Part shown: one piece after another, positions 1 to 11,254 of the stretch
How the letters are laid out: the number at the start of each line of letters is the position of its first letter
How positions within the stretch are numbered: position 1 is the stretch's first letter
Assembly (NCBI GenBank): GCA_019973155.2
Contig: BPQB01000057.1
Coordinates: 62,001-126,000 of the forward strand
DNA: 64,000 nt
Reading direction: 5' to 3'
From: Phanerochaete sordida
Lineage: Eukaryota > Basidiomycota > Agaricomycetes > Polyporales > Phanerochaetaceae
Position numbers and translations under genes: made by a program
The notes under the pieces: model-generated
The model's input: only the letters and a program-made list of their open reading frames with translations
Told to the model about the DNA's origin: nothing
The model's database searches: none

Positions 1-188
1 TTGAGAGGGAGCTTCCACAGCTCATGCCACAGTTGTATCGCGCTGGCAGAGTCTCCGTCGTAAAGGTGGACCATCCGTCGCTCCCAGAGTGCCGGACCCC
101 AGCGTGCAACGTAAGTGCACTTCACGCAAATTGGAAGGCGGCGCTAACCGTCATGGAGCACAGTGACACACTCTTTACTGGGAAATGA
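1..188. other. Possible end of a gene cut by the window edge, strand undecided
   Basis: Both strands are open here. On the plus strand a frame starting at base 3 runs to a TGA at 186-188; it also has a good splice donor (GTAAGT at 111) and a matching acceptor (CAG at 161-163) with a GCTAAC branch-like motif, which would place a TGA directly after the splice. On the minus strand an open frame reading HLYDGDSASAIQLWHELW runs off the left edge and loosely resembles an F-box helix. Neither reading is long enough to identify. Confidence 0.2.
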
Positions 189-250
189 TAGAATGCATAT
201 GTGGGCGAAGAAAGTGACACAAATCGCTATTCGTCGTACACACGAATAGC

Positions 251-2718
251 TCAGAACGAGAACGTGGCGGCGTTCTTCCGGTTGCCGAAGAGATAGACGA
301 GGGCCTGCGAGATGAAGAGACCGACTGTGATACCGATAGTGACAGTGACCATGGCCGTGCCGATCTCGGTAGCACTGTTTTGTGCGGTGATGCCGCCAGC
401 CTCTGACAGACCTGACTGTGTACTTTGTGAGCAAAAGACCAGAGGCATCGAGATACCTAGGCAGCACTCACGGGAACAAGGAATAGCACGCCAGTGACCA
501 TTGACGTGAAAGCAGTGCCACCCATCTTGCGCGAATACACGTTCCCGAGGAAGCCAACGACAAACGCGCCGATCGCGGAGACGACGTCGCTGCGGTGGAA
601 GATGAAGTGGTCCGCAACCTTGTTCGCGGCGTACGAGGCACAAGAGATGACAACCATAACGAGCAAGTCCCAGTTGATCGGCTGCTCGTTATTCAGCGAC
701 GAGAGCACCGAGAACACGGGCACGATGATGAACTGCGCCCACCACGGGTAGCGCTGCAGGTACCACGGGAACGACGACGGGCGGTAGCAGCCCTGGACGA
801 TGTTCTGGCGCGTGAAGGGCGTCGAGGGCGTGAAGGTGAACGATCCGATGCGCGCGAGCTTCTGCGGGATGGTCGCGTTTGGGTCCGCGATGTAGGTGCC
901 AGTCACGGTGATCGCGGCTGCAGCTCGTGCAGCAAGCGTGTCGAGTTCGTGGCGCGCTGAAGGGTCGAACAGCAAGAACAGATCGGAGCCAAACTGCAGG
1001 CCGAATCCGAGGAATAGTGTGTAGATGAGGGCGTATACCATCTTGATGGAACCGCACAAGATGTTCTTGGACGCCAGGTCTAGCGAACTTGTCACTGAGG
1101 GAATGTCAGCAGGTGCAACCTGAAAGATGGGGTGCACAAATCTTACGGATCAAGAAACCAGGCAGGATGGTAACCACTGCCGCGGATGACACAGACGCAT
1201 AGCAGAATATCTGTGAGCGGATGGAGCTGAGACCTCGTGCAACGAATGAAATCACTATCACAGAGAGAATCCTATAAAACATATCAGCAGCCTGTCATCA
1301 GAGATGGAAGAATCACAGAACTGACTCATAGACGTTGGCATAGAGGACGCTCCTCCTGGAGGCGATGTATGTCTGTATGCAAGTGAGGAACAGCGACCCG
1401 CCTCCGGCCAAAAACATGTCGACGAGTGATCCACCGAAGGCGATTGGGCAGATAAGCCCCGCGATGAGGAAGGACAGCATCAAGCGGTATGGGACGCGTA
1501 GCATCGGTCCCTTGGCCAACATCTTGTCCAGCTCTTCGGTCGCCTTCTTTGCGCTGATCTCATCGTGCACGACGGCTCGGTATATGCTGTGCAGGCGATG
1601 GATATTTCCCAGGGAGAGCCGGCCACCGCATTTTGCAAAGTGCATCTGCGACGTCTTCGTCTCTTCGTCGCCGAATGATGCGATGATGAGCCCGGGCATG
1701 TGGGTAAACTCGGCATCGACCTCCAGAATCCGGGCAGCGGATAGTAGCTGGGACTCCATACGATGCGACGGTGCGCCGAAGGAGAGGAGCGCTCGGGCGA
1801 ATGTCATGAGGAAGTTCTGGCGAGCTTCAATCGCTGTACGAGAGAATCAGCGGGCCGCAGCAGCCGTGCAGATGAGCACTCACAGGACAGATTGTACTCG
1901 ATACGAATCCGGTGCTTTTCCTTCCTGCGCTCCTTGTACGTGAGCTGCTGACGTGCGTTCTTCTCGATGTCGTCGATGTCCTCCAGGTTTCCCTTCTTCA
2001 CGCCAGTGACGATAGGGTCGTCGCGGTCCAGCAGCTCCCACTCTGAGTTGTACGCAAGTGGGTCGATGAGCTTCGAGGCACGGCGTGTCGCTTGGATGGT
2101 AGCCTCGCGCTTCTCCGTCTCATACTCATTCTCGTCCTCTTCCCCCGCCGTATTGTATAGGTCGATGAGGTTGGAGAGATAGCCGCGACGGCGATGCGTC
2201 AGCTGCGCCGTCGCTTCCACAGCTTGCTCCAGGTCAAATCCCCGTCCGTCCCCGGTGGATTTGCGCTTCTGACTGGACACGCTGTCTCTGATTGGTGTGT
2301 ACTGGTCGCCTTTCCGGGCAGGACGCGGCTGTTGGATGTCGTAGGGGTGGTGTCGGTACGACATGGAGGAGTGCCGAGGCTTGTCTGAAGCCTTGCGCGG
2401 ACTACTGGCTTCGACCAGAGTGTTTGTACTGTCATCAGAGGCGCGTCGACTGTAGTCTCCCTCGTCATAATCAGCCTGTGGGCGGCCTCTGTCTGCAGAG
2501 TACGTTGGGGGAACCGGAGAAAGAGATGGGCTGCTGTCCGGGAAGTGCCATTCTGTGACTGTGCCTGACGCGGACAAGAAGCGGGACCTGGGAAGGGGGG
2601 ATGATCGAGGCGGGTTCCCGCTGTCGCGGCTGGTAGTGCTTTCGCTGGGCTCGTCAGGCAAGCCTTCGGGGAAGTGAACTCTGGACGCAGACGATCTTGG
2701 TGTTCTTGAAGGCGGCAT
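251..2718 (-). CDS. ThrE/DUF1212 multipass membrane protein (Prm10-like)
   Basis: The start is the ATG at 2718 (MPPSRTPRSS). Roughly 250 residues of Ser/Pro-rich, probably cytosolic sequence come first. A cytosolic ThrE-type domain follows with the family hallmark LLSFGAPSHRMESQL, then FAKCGGRLSLG and LRVPYRLMLSFLIAGLICP. About ten hydrophobic helices then run to the C-terminus (AATFSF, TGA at 251-253). Introns were read at 1834-1883 and further on, for example before ILSVIVISFVARG, before VTSSLDLASKN and before SGLSEAGG, all restoring frame. In bacteria ThrE exports threonine/serine. Fungal members, including the pheromone-regulated Prm10 of yeast, have no settled substrate, so transport is inferred from the family. 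Length of about 750 residues fits the fungal members with N-terminal extension. Confidence 0.9.
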
Positions 2719-3391
2719 GGCAAATAGGCAGGAAGCAGATGCACAGGGTGTGAGAGTGTCAAGGCTCAAATCAAAAGCTCGAAGTCGCACAGTCGGCTCA
2801 CCTGCTCAACCGTTTGAATCGCGACTGTCAGCCTCGAACTTGCCAGCCCCGTACGAAGACTCCATCGTGGCAGCCATGCCCGTAATTTCAGCTCCCTAGT
2901 TCAGGACTTGCGCCGCCTAACCAGGTTCGAACAAGGCGAGTAGTCGATAGTGCGACGGTGGATGCCAGGAACAAGCCCGCCCGCGTCCCCGCGAACGCCA
3001 CGACGCCGGCGCCTCCGGGGACCGACGGCACGTTAGCGCTTTGCAGGTCACCGCAAACGCTAGTGCGAGCCATTGATGTATATCATGCTGATGGCCATAC
3101 TAACATGTCACAGTCGGACGTGAATATTCATTATGCAGACTTAGGTTATGTCAGACGCTACAGTACATCTCTAAACGAAACCATACACAAGGACACCGTT
3201 TATCGGGGAAAGTGGAACAAGGGCAGACAAATACATAGAAACATACATACTGGTACCAATCCTCATAATAGGAGACACAATCAAGATAGTACTTTTACAC
3301 GCTGTTGGAATCCGAGTATGGCGCAAGGCTAACAAGTCCGTAGAAGGGTAACGTGCGAGGCTCAAAGTTCGAGGGAATATAGCACATCGGC
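2719..3391. other. Intergenic stretch between two minus-strand genes
   Basis: It holds the promoter of the ThrE-like gene and the 3' region of the Slm1-like gene. The small open frames on both strands lack codon bias, recognisable domains and consistent splice sites. AT content rises between 3070 and 3310, as expected for a terminator or UTR. I see no gene. Confidence 0.5.
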
Positions 3392-5400
3392 TCACAAGTC
3401 TTCCGTGTAACGGCTCTCGGCGGGAGCAGGGCCAGCGCTCGCAGAGGTATCGGCGTGCGCCGCCGTTTCGTGGTCGTACTCTTCATCCGTTTCGCCGCCA
3501 ACTTCGACGTTCTCCGCATCGTGGGCGATGTGAGGAGCGCGCCCCTCAGGGGCCTTCTCCTGCTGGCGCAGGCTGGGCTTGCGTACGACGTTCGCGCCCA
3601 GACCGGCGGCCGCGCCCTCGTCGTGTCCATACTCGGGCTCGCCGTAGGACTTCTTGTCAATCTACATGTCAGGAAAAATGCTTTGAGCATTCCGAGTCTC
3701 AGACACACGCTAGCGTTCCCAGTCCATAGGCTACTCACCGAATGGCCCGTGCCGTTGCCATGGTTGGGGTGTTCGTACTGCGGGAGATCCTCCTCGCCAT
3801 CGTCGTGGCCTTCGCGCCCACGCGCTTGCTGGTACATCTCCTCGTCCTCCTGGTCGCGCTCCTCTTCCACGCTTGAGCCTTCGCCCTCGGAGTCGTCGCC
3901 CTCTTCCTCGCTGACGTATCCGACGGCGCGAACAGCTGCTGCGACCGGGCCACTGCGTTCGATGCTCTCGCTGGCGACGAGGTAGCGGGCGCAGAGCATA
4001 CGGATGTCATTCCACCACTCCATCATGTCGTCGTGCGAGCGGCCGCGGAACGTCCAGGCCGGACCAGACCCCTTGCGGCCGGTGAGCGTACCAGCAAAGG
4101 TCCTGAACGAGCCAGTCTTGACAGTGCCGGTTCCATCCTTGCGACCTTCGATGTGGAACTTGTGAGATGGAGCCGAAGGAGCGCTAGGAGGGCCGAGGGT
4201 GCAAAGGGGTAGGAAGAGACTAAACGTGGGCTTGTCCGCGATCGCGGGATCGCTAGAACTGTACTCGTGAAGGAATCCAGCGGCGGTAAGAACGTAGTAG
4301 CCCTCGCGATAGGTGCGAGTGTAGCGTTTCTTGCGCTCCAAAAGACCGGTGTGCACAGGGAGGACGCTGGGGTCGTCCTTGCTCGGGTACTGAATGTTCT
4401 CCACGTCACGAAGAGGCGTCTCGGGGTCAATGAGATGGTCTTCGCGTGCGGCGAACGCGATCCATTCGCGGTCAGGTGCGAGAGCGCCCATAGACCGCTC
4501 CAGGGTTTTCCATGTGTCCTGGATGCTAGTGTCCATGCGGGAACGCCATTCCTCGTAGGTCGCCCACGCAGACTGCAAAGCCTGAATCAGGGAAGCTTCA
4601 AAAAGGGCGGACGATGACTGGGTGAGGAGAAGGGATTTCTGCAGTGCGTTCTCGGTGTGGACCTGCTTCACCAGCTGCCGATAGACAATCTGGTTGGCGA
4701 CGTATGGGTCGGTCTTCGAGGTGACGCTCATAGGGGTGTTCTTCAGGATGGAGATGTTGGTTCCGAGGTCGCCGATGAGCTTCGCGGAAAGCTCCCGCTC
4801 CTTTGCGACCGAAGTCGCGAGCTTGCCGGTGTCATTCTGGATGTTACGAATGTGCGCTTTGATTTCGACCTTGAGCTTCTGCAGATGCTGAACAATCGAG
4901 CCATCGATAGTCCTTCCGAGGTTGGCATGCTGGTCCGCGATGGCGCGAGTCTTGTCACGGATTTGATAGTACACGTCCTAGGAGAACGCGAGGCGCGTCG
5001 GGTTAGCCCCTGCACAGCCTCATGCAGGACACGATCGCACCTGAAGACCACCCTCGCCGAGGAACTGGTTTCCAGACCGGAAGGGCACCTGGATAACGGC
5101 ACCGAGTTTCGTCATCTCCCTGGCAATGTTGTTCTCGATGTCGGCGAGACCCTAGCAGGTTGGGAGGTCAGGCGCGCCACGAGGCGAACCGGGTCCGACA
5201 CGCACCTCGAAGTAGGCGATGAGCTGCTTCACGATGACCTTCCATGCCGTGAAGCGTTCGATAAGGATGTCAGAGGGGCGCAGGTCGTGCGGCGCGATGT
5301 TCTTCTTGATGAGCGACTGCTGTCGCGAGACGGCCGAGCCAGCTTTGGTGCTCCCGCGCGAAATGGAAGTCGCACGCGATAGTGACGCTGAGTCGTTCAT
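3392..5400 (-). CDS. Slm1-like PH-domain protein (PIP2/TORC2 effector)
   Basis: The start is the ATG at 5400 (MNDSASLSRATS). Order: a short Ser-rich leader; an F-BAR-like helical region (DILIERFTAWKVIVKQLIAYF, then GLADIENNIAREMTKLGAV, then DVYYQIRDKTRAIADQHA); a PH domain (LLERKKRYTRTYREGYYVLT through MEWWNDIRMLCARYL); and an acidic low-complexity tail. Three introns are visible: after AYFE, after GEGGLQ, and near 3660-3736, where GTGAGT and TAG join the acidic region to a last exon ending in RYTEDL. Slm1/Slm2 in yeast bind PI(4,5)P2 at the plasma membrane in eisosomes and pass stress signals to TORC2. The domain order and roughly 590-residue length support this family. Confidence 0.88.
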
Positions 5401-5863
5401 GGCGTGTAAGTCGTAGATGAAAGGGTCGAGGTCGTTAAGGGGGTCGTGAAGAGAAGAATGGTCGTGGAGAGAAGGCTGAAACGGAGAAGTGGAGGTTGGA
5501 CTTAGGGCGAGCGTTGGGTTATGTACGCACTCGCGGCTCGGCGGATGCGCCGCGCGCGAGCCCGGTTCCCCCGCCTGACGTCACTCCTAGGAAAGGCAAC
5601 CCTCCGCGGAAACATGTTTTCCAGTATTTCACCGTCGCAAGAGCAGAGGATCCACACCTTGGGTGTGTCAGAAGACATACGAAGAAATCGTTACCAACGA
5701 TGCTCGAAGGTGGAGATCGTCCTCGAGCAGCGAACCGCAAGCTTGCTTCAATTCTTTGCCGCCATCGCGTCCTCAGGCGAACCTTGCCCCACCTTTACCA
5801 TCTAGGGCGGCATGACCGGGTGCAATTTCGACGGAGACGAAATATCCATGTTATACGATGACT
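5401..5863. other. Intergenic; promoter region of the Slm1-like gene
   Basis: It lies between the Slm1-like start and the 3' end of the next minus-strand gene. It contains a perfect CRE palindrome, listed separately. No open frame with coding character. Confidence 0.5.
5576..5583. promoter_or_regulatory. CRE-type palindrome TGACGTCA
   Basis: This perfect 8-base palindrome lies about 175 bases upstream of the Slm1-like start codon. It is the consensus for ATF/CREB-type bZIP factors, which act in fungal stress responses. An 8-mer arises by chance about once per 65 kb, so function is inference. Confidence 0.3.
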
Positions 5864-8800
5864 TCACAGAGCATGGACAACAGCAGGTGCTTGACTTGCA
5901 CCAGGCATGCCTGCCAGTAGCAAATGTTCAATCCGAGCCAGGGTCTGCTCCATGCGCTCGATTTTTCCCGACAAACACCAGACGGCATCTTCGAGGGAAG
6001 ACACCCTCTCTTCTGTTGTCTGAGTATCGCTGCGTGGATCGTTTGCCGCCTTTCGAGTGCATCTCACCAACGCGTGGGTGTAGCGGTGTAGCTTTTCCTT
6101 CTCCACAGACGGTGGACTACCGCGTCGGGCGGTACACACGTTGCACATAAAATTGTCCGCTGTGCTCGTGTCAGAGCCGCCCTACTAATAGGATAGATAG
6201 TGCATGCGAAGCTTACCTAGCAATGAGCCATAATACCAAGTGGGCTGCTTGAACGGCTTTTCGCACCGAATGCAGCGAAGCATAGTCCGCTGCTCACAAG
6301 CGTCACAGATCAATGTATCCTGACCTGGAGAACTATTATGATAGGGAAGACAGCAAGAGCGTGATGTGCATACCAAAGTCAAAACAGTCGACACATGACC
6401 AGCAAGCATCGTGCAACAGTGCACGACAGATGCGACAGTGGGGCCCGTTGACGCTGATCGTAGAGTGCCGCGGCTCAGAAGTGGTGTCGTAGTATAGAGC
6501 TGGAGTTCATAGAGCTGAGATGCGAGCTAAAACATTCCACAGGCAAGTACTTACCGATAGCATCATCGACCGCGTCCAGGGCAGGTTCACGTTCCGGACA
6601 ATGAAGATACTCGTTGGAGATGCTCAGCGCATTCTGAGCACGCTCTCGCAACGAAGCCATGTCGACCAAGTGTAGTACTGTGCGGACCTTCAGGACGTCG
6701 TGCGTGTGTAAATGCTGTCTGTCCGGGTGACATGGATCAGGCAGGATCGTCTTGCGCCAACACTCCGGCCGGTCACAGAAGTCGACGGTTGTTGCACCGG
6801 TCTCCGCAGATAGGCAGTCCAAGCAAACCACCCGCGCGCCGCCGATCTTGCCGCCGCACCCACGACAGTGACACTCGCTGCAGACAGAGTCAAAGACCAG
6901 GCGACGGAGGACGAATCTTGTGACTCACTGAGCGGGTATGGTCTTGAGCCTCGCGTCCCGCAAGACACGGAAGAAGCTTGCGTCGATCGCAGTGACCTCA
7001 CGCTTGCACCGCGTCCACTCCGCAAGTTCCTCCGTGCTGGGCGAATGCCCATACACCTCGAAGCTTATGCTCATCTCGATGTAACGCATCCCGAGCTCGC
7101 GGCGCTCGTCGATGAACGACCACGCCAGGCGCTGCCGGCGGATGCGGTGCACCGCCGCGTCGAGCGCGTACTTCCACAGCGCACGCGCCCCGCCGGCCGC
7201 GCGCTCGGCGGGCGACGGGCGGAAGCGGAGGTAGCGCGCGGCGGGGACGGCCTTCAGGAAGAAACGCGCCTCGTGCGTCGCCGGGTCCGCCTCGCCGCCT
7301 GCGCTGCCGACGATGTCGAGGTTGTCGTCGAGGCGCCCGCAGAAGTGTTGCGTGTGGTACTCGCGGGCGTACGCGACGGAGAAGCGGACGTGCAGCTTGT
7401 TGTCCTGGTCCTGGAAGCAGCGCCCGGCGAGCTTGAAGGGTACGCCGTTGTGCATGCCCGTTGCGCGGAAACGCTGCGGGTCCGATGTGGAAACTGCGTG
7501 TGCGTGGAAGGACAGCATGAGTTGTGTCGGGTAATGCTGTCCGTCGTAAACGAAACCATTCCATTCGAGAAGACTTCGCGATAGGCTTAGCTACTCGCAT
7601 CGCTACAAGAACAGGTCACTCACATTGCTCTCACAGGCATCGGGGCGTGGGCATCTGTCTCGGTAGCTTGCTCGGTAGCGGCCTCGTAGATGGCGCACTT
7701 GTACTTGTGGTCGTTCTGCGGTTCGTAGTTCAAAACTTCGCCGTAAGACAGAGTCTGCTGACGAAAGTCAGGAAGATTGGATTTTGCGACGGGACTGATG
7801 GCATCCTTCAGGTTGTTCCATGTCCACAGGCTGGAAGGACTGTGGAGAAACTCGAACTAATCCGCGAAAGGTCAGCAACGGAGTACTTAATGGTATCATA
7901 TTTATAACGCACCAGACCGCAAGCCGCAATCTTCATCTGGCTGTCGACGTTCAGTTGGTTTTGCTTGAAGAGTGCTTTGAAACATGAGTTCCCGTTGGCT
8001 GCCCCTTGGTGGAAAATGCTTACTTTTGAGGTCAAGATAACGATACGTGACGGCCCGGAACACCCATAGCAAACTATCGGCAGAATCCAGCAGCTCCTCC
8101 TTGTGTAGTATCAGCTTCTTGGCGATACAGAACACTTGTATATCTCGCTTGAGCAGGAGATACACAAGCGGAAACATATACTGCGATAGCTCAGCTTCGT
8201 TCGACGACGCCTCACGAAGGGACCTACCTTCTCGATGCGCCCAGGGCCAGCCACGACATACACCGTGTCCAAGGCATCGATGTCAAAGCGTATGGCGTCC
8301 AAATTCTGTCGAATTCGCTCTTCTTCCAGCTCTGCAAACGCCTGGAACTTGGCCTCGACGTGCTCGGGAAGGTTGGCTGGGTGGAAGCCCTTGACGAGCT
8401 CGAACGCGACTGGCCAGACGTTTCGTAGGTAGTAGTCTGCCCAGTATCGATTCTCGGGGAGGAGCTCGCCACGGAGCGAGAACATGTCGTTGAGTAGGCC
8501 GATAATCTTCTGCCCGTAGGTCCATGAGATGGATTGCCACCCTAAGTTACGTCAATATTTGTTACAGTGCAAGGTGATTGTACGTACCAACGGCCCAGTA
8601 CGCAACCCAATGCGGAAGTCTGTAGACATGTAAGCGACCCGCATATACCCAACGGACGTTGCTACGTACGTCCAAGCCAACTCTTCCGGAGTCCCATCGA
8701 CGAACTCGTTGACCTCCTGATACGTGACGTATCCCGAGCCGTCGTCATCGAAGGCCTCCATAATGGGTTGAAGGTACTTGGCGCTGATATACTCGAAGGC

Positions 8801-10747
8801 CCACTTGTCCGCAGAGCCCATGCCGAAAGACGAATTCTCGGCCTTGTCGCGGTAGTGGTCGCGCAGGGTCATGACAAACGTTCGCGCCTTAACGTTGAGT
8901 TTCCAGTCCTGTGTGGTGCAAAAATTGGACATGGTCAGCTCAAAGAAACTGCAACACTGACCATGTCTTTCCACATGGCCCTCAGTTCCTGTAAAGTTCG
9001 TGAGTCCATATCACCAACGACACATTCCACGGCATGTCTTACCTCATTCTTTATCCTATCGTGGGGCCCTCGGTTCAGCTCATCGATGATACGGTCCGTG
9101 CCCTCGCGAGTGACGCGTAAGAGTTCCTCCTGCAGCTGCCGCTGGTAGAGGTTGAATTTGCCCTCAAACGTCTTCATGTTCTTCGCGACCGTCGCGTCCC
9201 AGTCCTCTAATAGCTCGTCCTTCAGCTCCTGAAGGGAGAAGGCAGAGCCTTTGGTCTGAAGGACAGCTTCTGGCCCATTGTCACGGGTGTCCTTGGAGGA
9301 TGTTCAGAATGTGCATGGGTCAGATTCAAGGCGTATAGCGTACCGTGGCGTCCAAGGCGACGAGTTCACCCAGAGCAGCGTCACTCTTCTCCACGGCCTT
9401 GGCGCCTCCCATGTCGGCGATTTTTCCGGCTACGTCAGTTTCCTTGCTTGGCCTCCACTCGTTCCTGTATACATCGACCAGCAGGGCAGTGATCTGAGAG
9501 AGTCTAAGTACCGCTCTATCAGTGCTACTAGACTCGGGCGCGAGGCACCGACCTCTGGTTCATCTCCCGCATCGTCGACTCCATCTCATCCAGCGTCTGC
9601 GTGTTGTGGATCATCAGCGCGAACTCGAAGTCTTGCCTTCGCTGCGCGAAAACCGAGATGTAGTTGGTGAGCTGGACCTCCCAATTCTGGCTGCGCAAAA
9701 CTTTGACGACGGCGTTCGTCTTCTGGTACTTGTCGCACAGGTTCATGCATTGCCGGATGTTGCCTGCTGCCCTGTTGCATACGGTCTGCAGTCGCCCTTC
9801 GAGCAGCTCTCCCCCAGGATATGCGATATGAGGATCTTTGATGTTTTGCAGTCTGTTTAAGAACCTATGAGCTCCCTATTTGCTGCAAGAGGGAGAGTAC
9901 GCACTGAAGTAGCGCGACAAACATGTCATGCATCGCCTCGAATATCACCATGATCCTTTTATCGTTGTCCCGCTTGGTCCTGATCATGTTGTACGCGGCC
10001 TTGAACGCTAGCACGGCGACTACAAAATTGTACGGGTTGAGATCGAGCTGCGACAACGAAGCAGCCAGACCTACCGGATATAGTGACGTGGACCTTGGCG
10101 ATTTCGTCCAGCGCGTGAAGCAAGCTCGGGATGCGCACAGGGTGCTCGTTCATACCCTCCTTCAGCTTTCGCACCGCGCCGTGAGCGTCGTGCGACTGGG
10201 CAAATGAGATCGAGACTGGAGCAAAAATGGTTACATCCTTGTGCGGTATCATATTAAGCACGTCTGAAACGAGGTTAGATACTTTGACCTTCGAGTCTTT
10301 ACGGTTGATGTCGTACGCACCAGGATTCACGCTAGGCCCCGCTGAGCCGCGCTTGTCCACTGTAATCAAAGGCTGATCGTGCCCAGGCTGAGGAAAACTC
10401 GCTTGATGCCCGTCCTTGTGTCGCTCCGGAATAACGATTTCTGGACGTTTCGAGCTCTCGCGTGGAGGTGGACGGACTCGTGGCGGAGAAGATTGCTCAG
10501 GAGACGGGAGTGTAGGCAGGAACTTGTCGTTCGGGTGTGACACGGAGGATGCACTTGGTGACGGTGACGGATATCCACCGTTGAGAAGCTGTGAAGGGTC
10601 CCACTCCCGAACGTTTGCTGGAGCCGACAAAGGGAACACTTCGTCTGGCATTGGAGGAACTGCGAGCTGAGACTGAGACTGTCCAGCAAAGCGTGCTCTC
10701 AAGCTGTAAAAGCTGTACTGCTTCTTCGGCTTTGGACGAGAAGCCAT
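5864..10747 (-). CDS. Large EF-hand and double ZZ-finger protein with a STAND-adaptor-like N-terminus
   Basis: The start is the ATG at 10747 (MASRPKPKKQYSFYSL). Order: about 130 disordered residues; a helical region (SNLVSDVLNMIPHKDV, then LKLNPYNF-like NPYNFVVAVLAFKAAYNM and RTKRDNDKRIMVIFEAMHD) resembling the N-terminal 'Goodbye' domain of fungal STAND proteins; more helical sequence; a canonical EF-hand loop DDDGSGYVTYQE at 8714-8749; a region near 7000-7500 (RYLRFRPSPAERAAG); a ZZ finger (CHCRGCGGKIGG, CLDC, FCDRPEC, HLHTHDVLK) near 6690-6870; a second ZZ-like finger (HCRICRALL, CWSCVDC, CDAC, CIRC) near 6250-6440; and a C-terminal coiled coil (SLEDAVWCLSGKIERMEQTL). About fifteen small introns are needed; I verified only some. 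EF-hand suggests calcium and ZZ suggests peptide or ubiquitin-related binding. No catalytic domain is seen. It could be two genes, but phase continues across the exons I checked. Confidence 0.7.
8714..8749 (-). other. EF-hand calcium-binding loop
   Basis: Twelve codons encode DDDGSGYVTYQE: acidic residues at positions 1 and 3, Ser at 5, Gly at 6 and Glu at 12. All required ligand positions of a canonical EF-hand loop are present. Confidence 0.85.
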
Positions 10748-11254
10748 GGTGGAGGGAGTGGGGACGACGGTGCGCTGGCATGTCAACCTCGTCGCATATA
10801 AACTTGGCACCTGTGAGAGTCGAACAAGGTTCCGACAGGCACGGCGCCCAACAAATTAACGCAAATCAGCGCGCCAGCTCCTCATGGCGGTCAGGCGGGA
10901 TCCAGGGATGATGGCGGGACGCGCAGAGTGGCGCGTACCTGGATGGATGCTGTGAAAGTCTGTCGTCGACGTCGTCACGGAGATCGTACTGTCATTTGTG
11001 ACACCCGTGCGCATCGTTCATCTGCGGGTTTGAATCAGCAGGCGAGTACAGGCAGTCATGGCTGTGCAGAGCTGGCTCACAGTTGACGATGGTCGAGGCT
11101 GGAGGAAAGCCATTGCGCGATTCGCCAGCTCTGAGACGACGGAGGGCACGTGGAAGGACCCCGTAAGTAAGTGAGCGTCAAAGCCTTCGGTTACTACATT
11201 TGGGCTGCACCCGTCTCCCTGCATTCCCACGGTTGGTCTCTGCTCCTAAACATC
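10748..11254. other. Intergenic between divergent genes, with a possible orphan exon
   Basis: It lies between the EF-hand/ZZ gene (minus) and the F-box gene (plus), so it should carry both promoters. A plus-strand open frame from the ATG at 11058 (MAVQSWLTVDDGRGW) runs to 11162 and ends exactly at a consensus donor GTAAGT. No downstream exon could be joined to it. Confidence 0.35.
11173..11200 (+). repeat. 28-base imperfect direct repeat, copy 1
   Basis: It matches 13361-13388 at 24 of 28 positions. All four differences are transitions. The two copies flank the F-box gene at 11255-12791. Both begin with GAGCGTCAAAGC. Confidence 0.5.
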
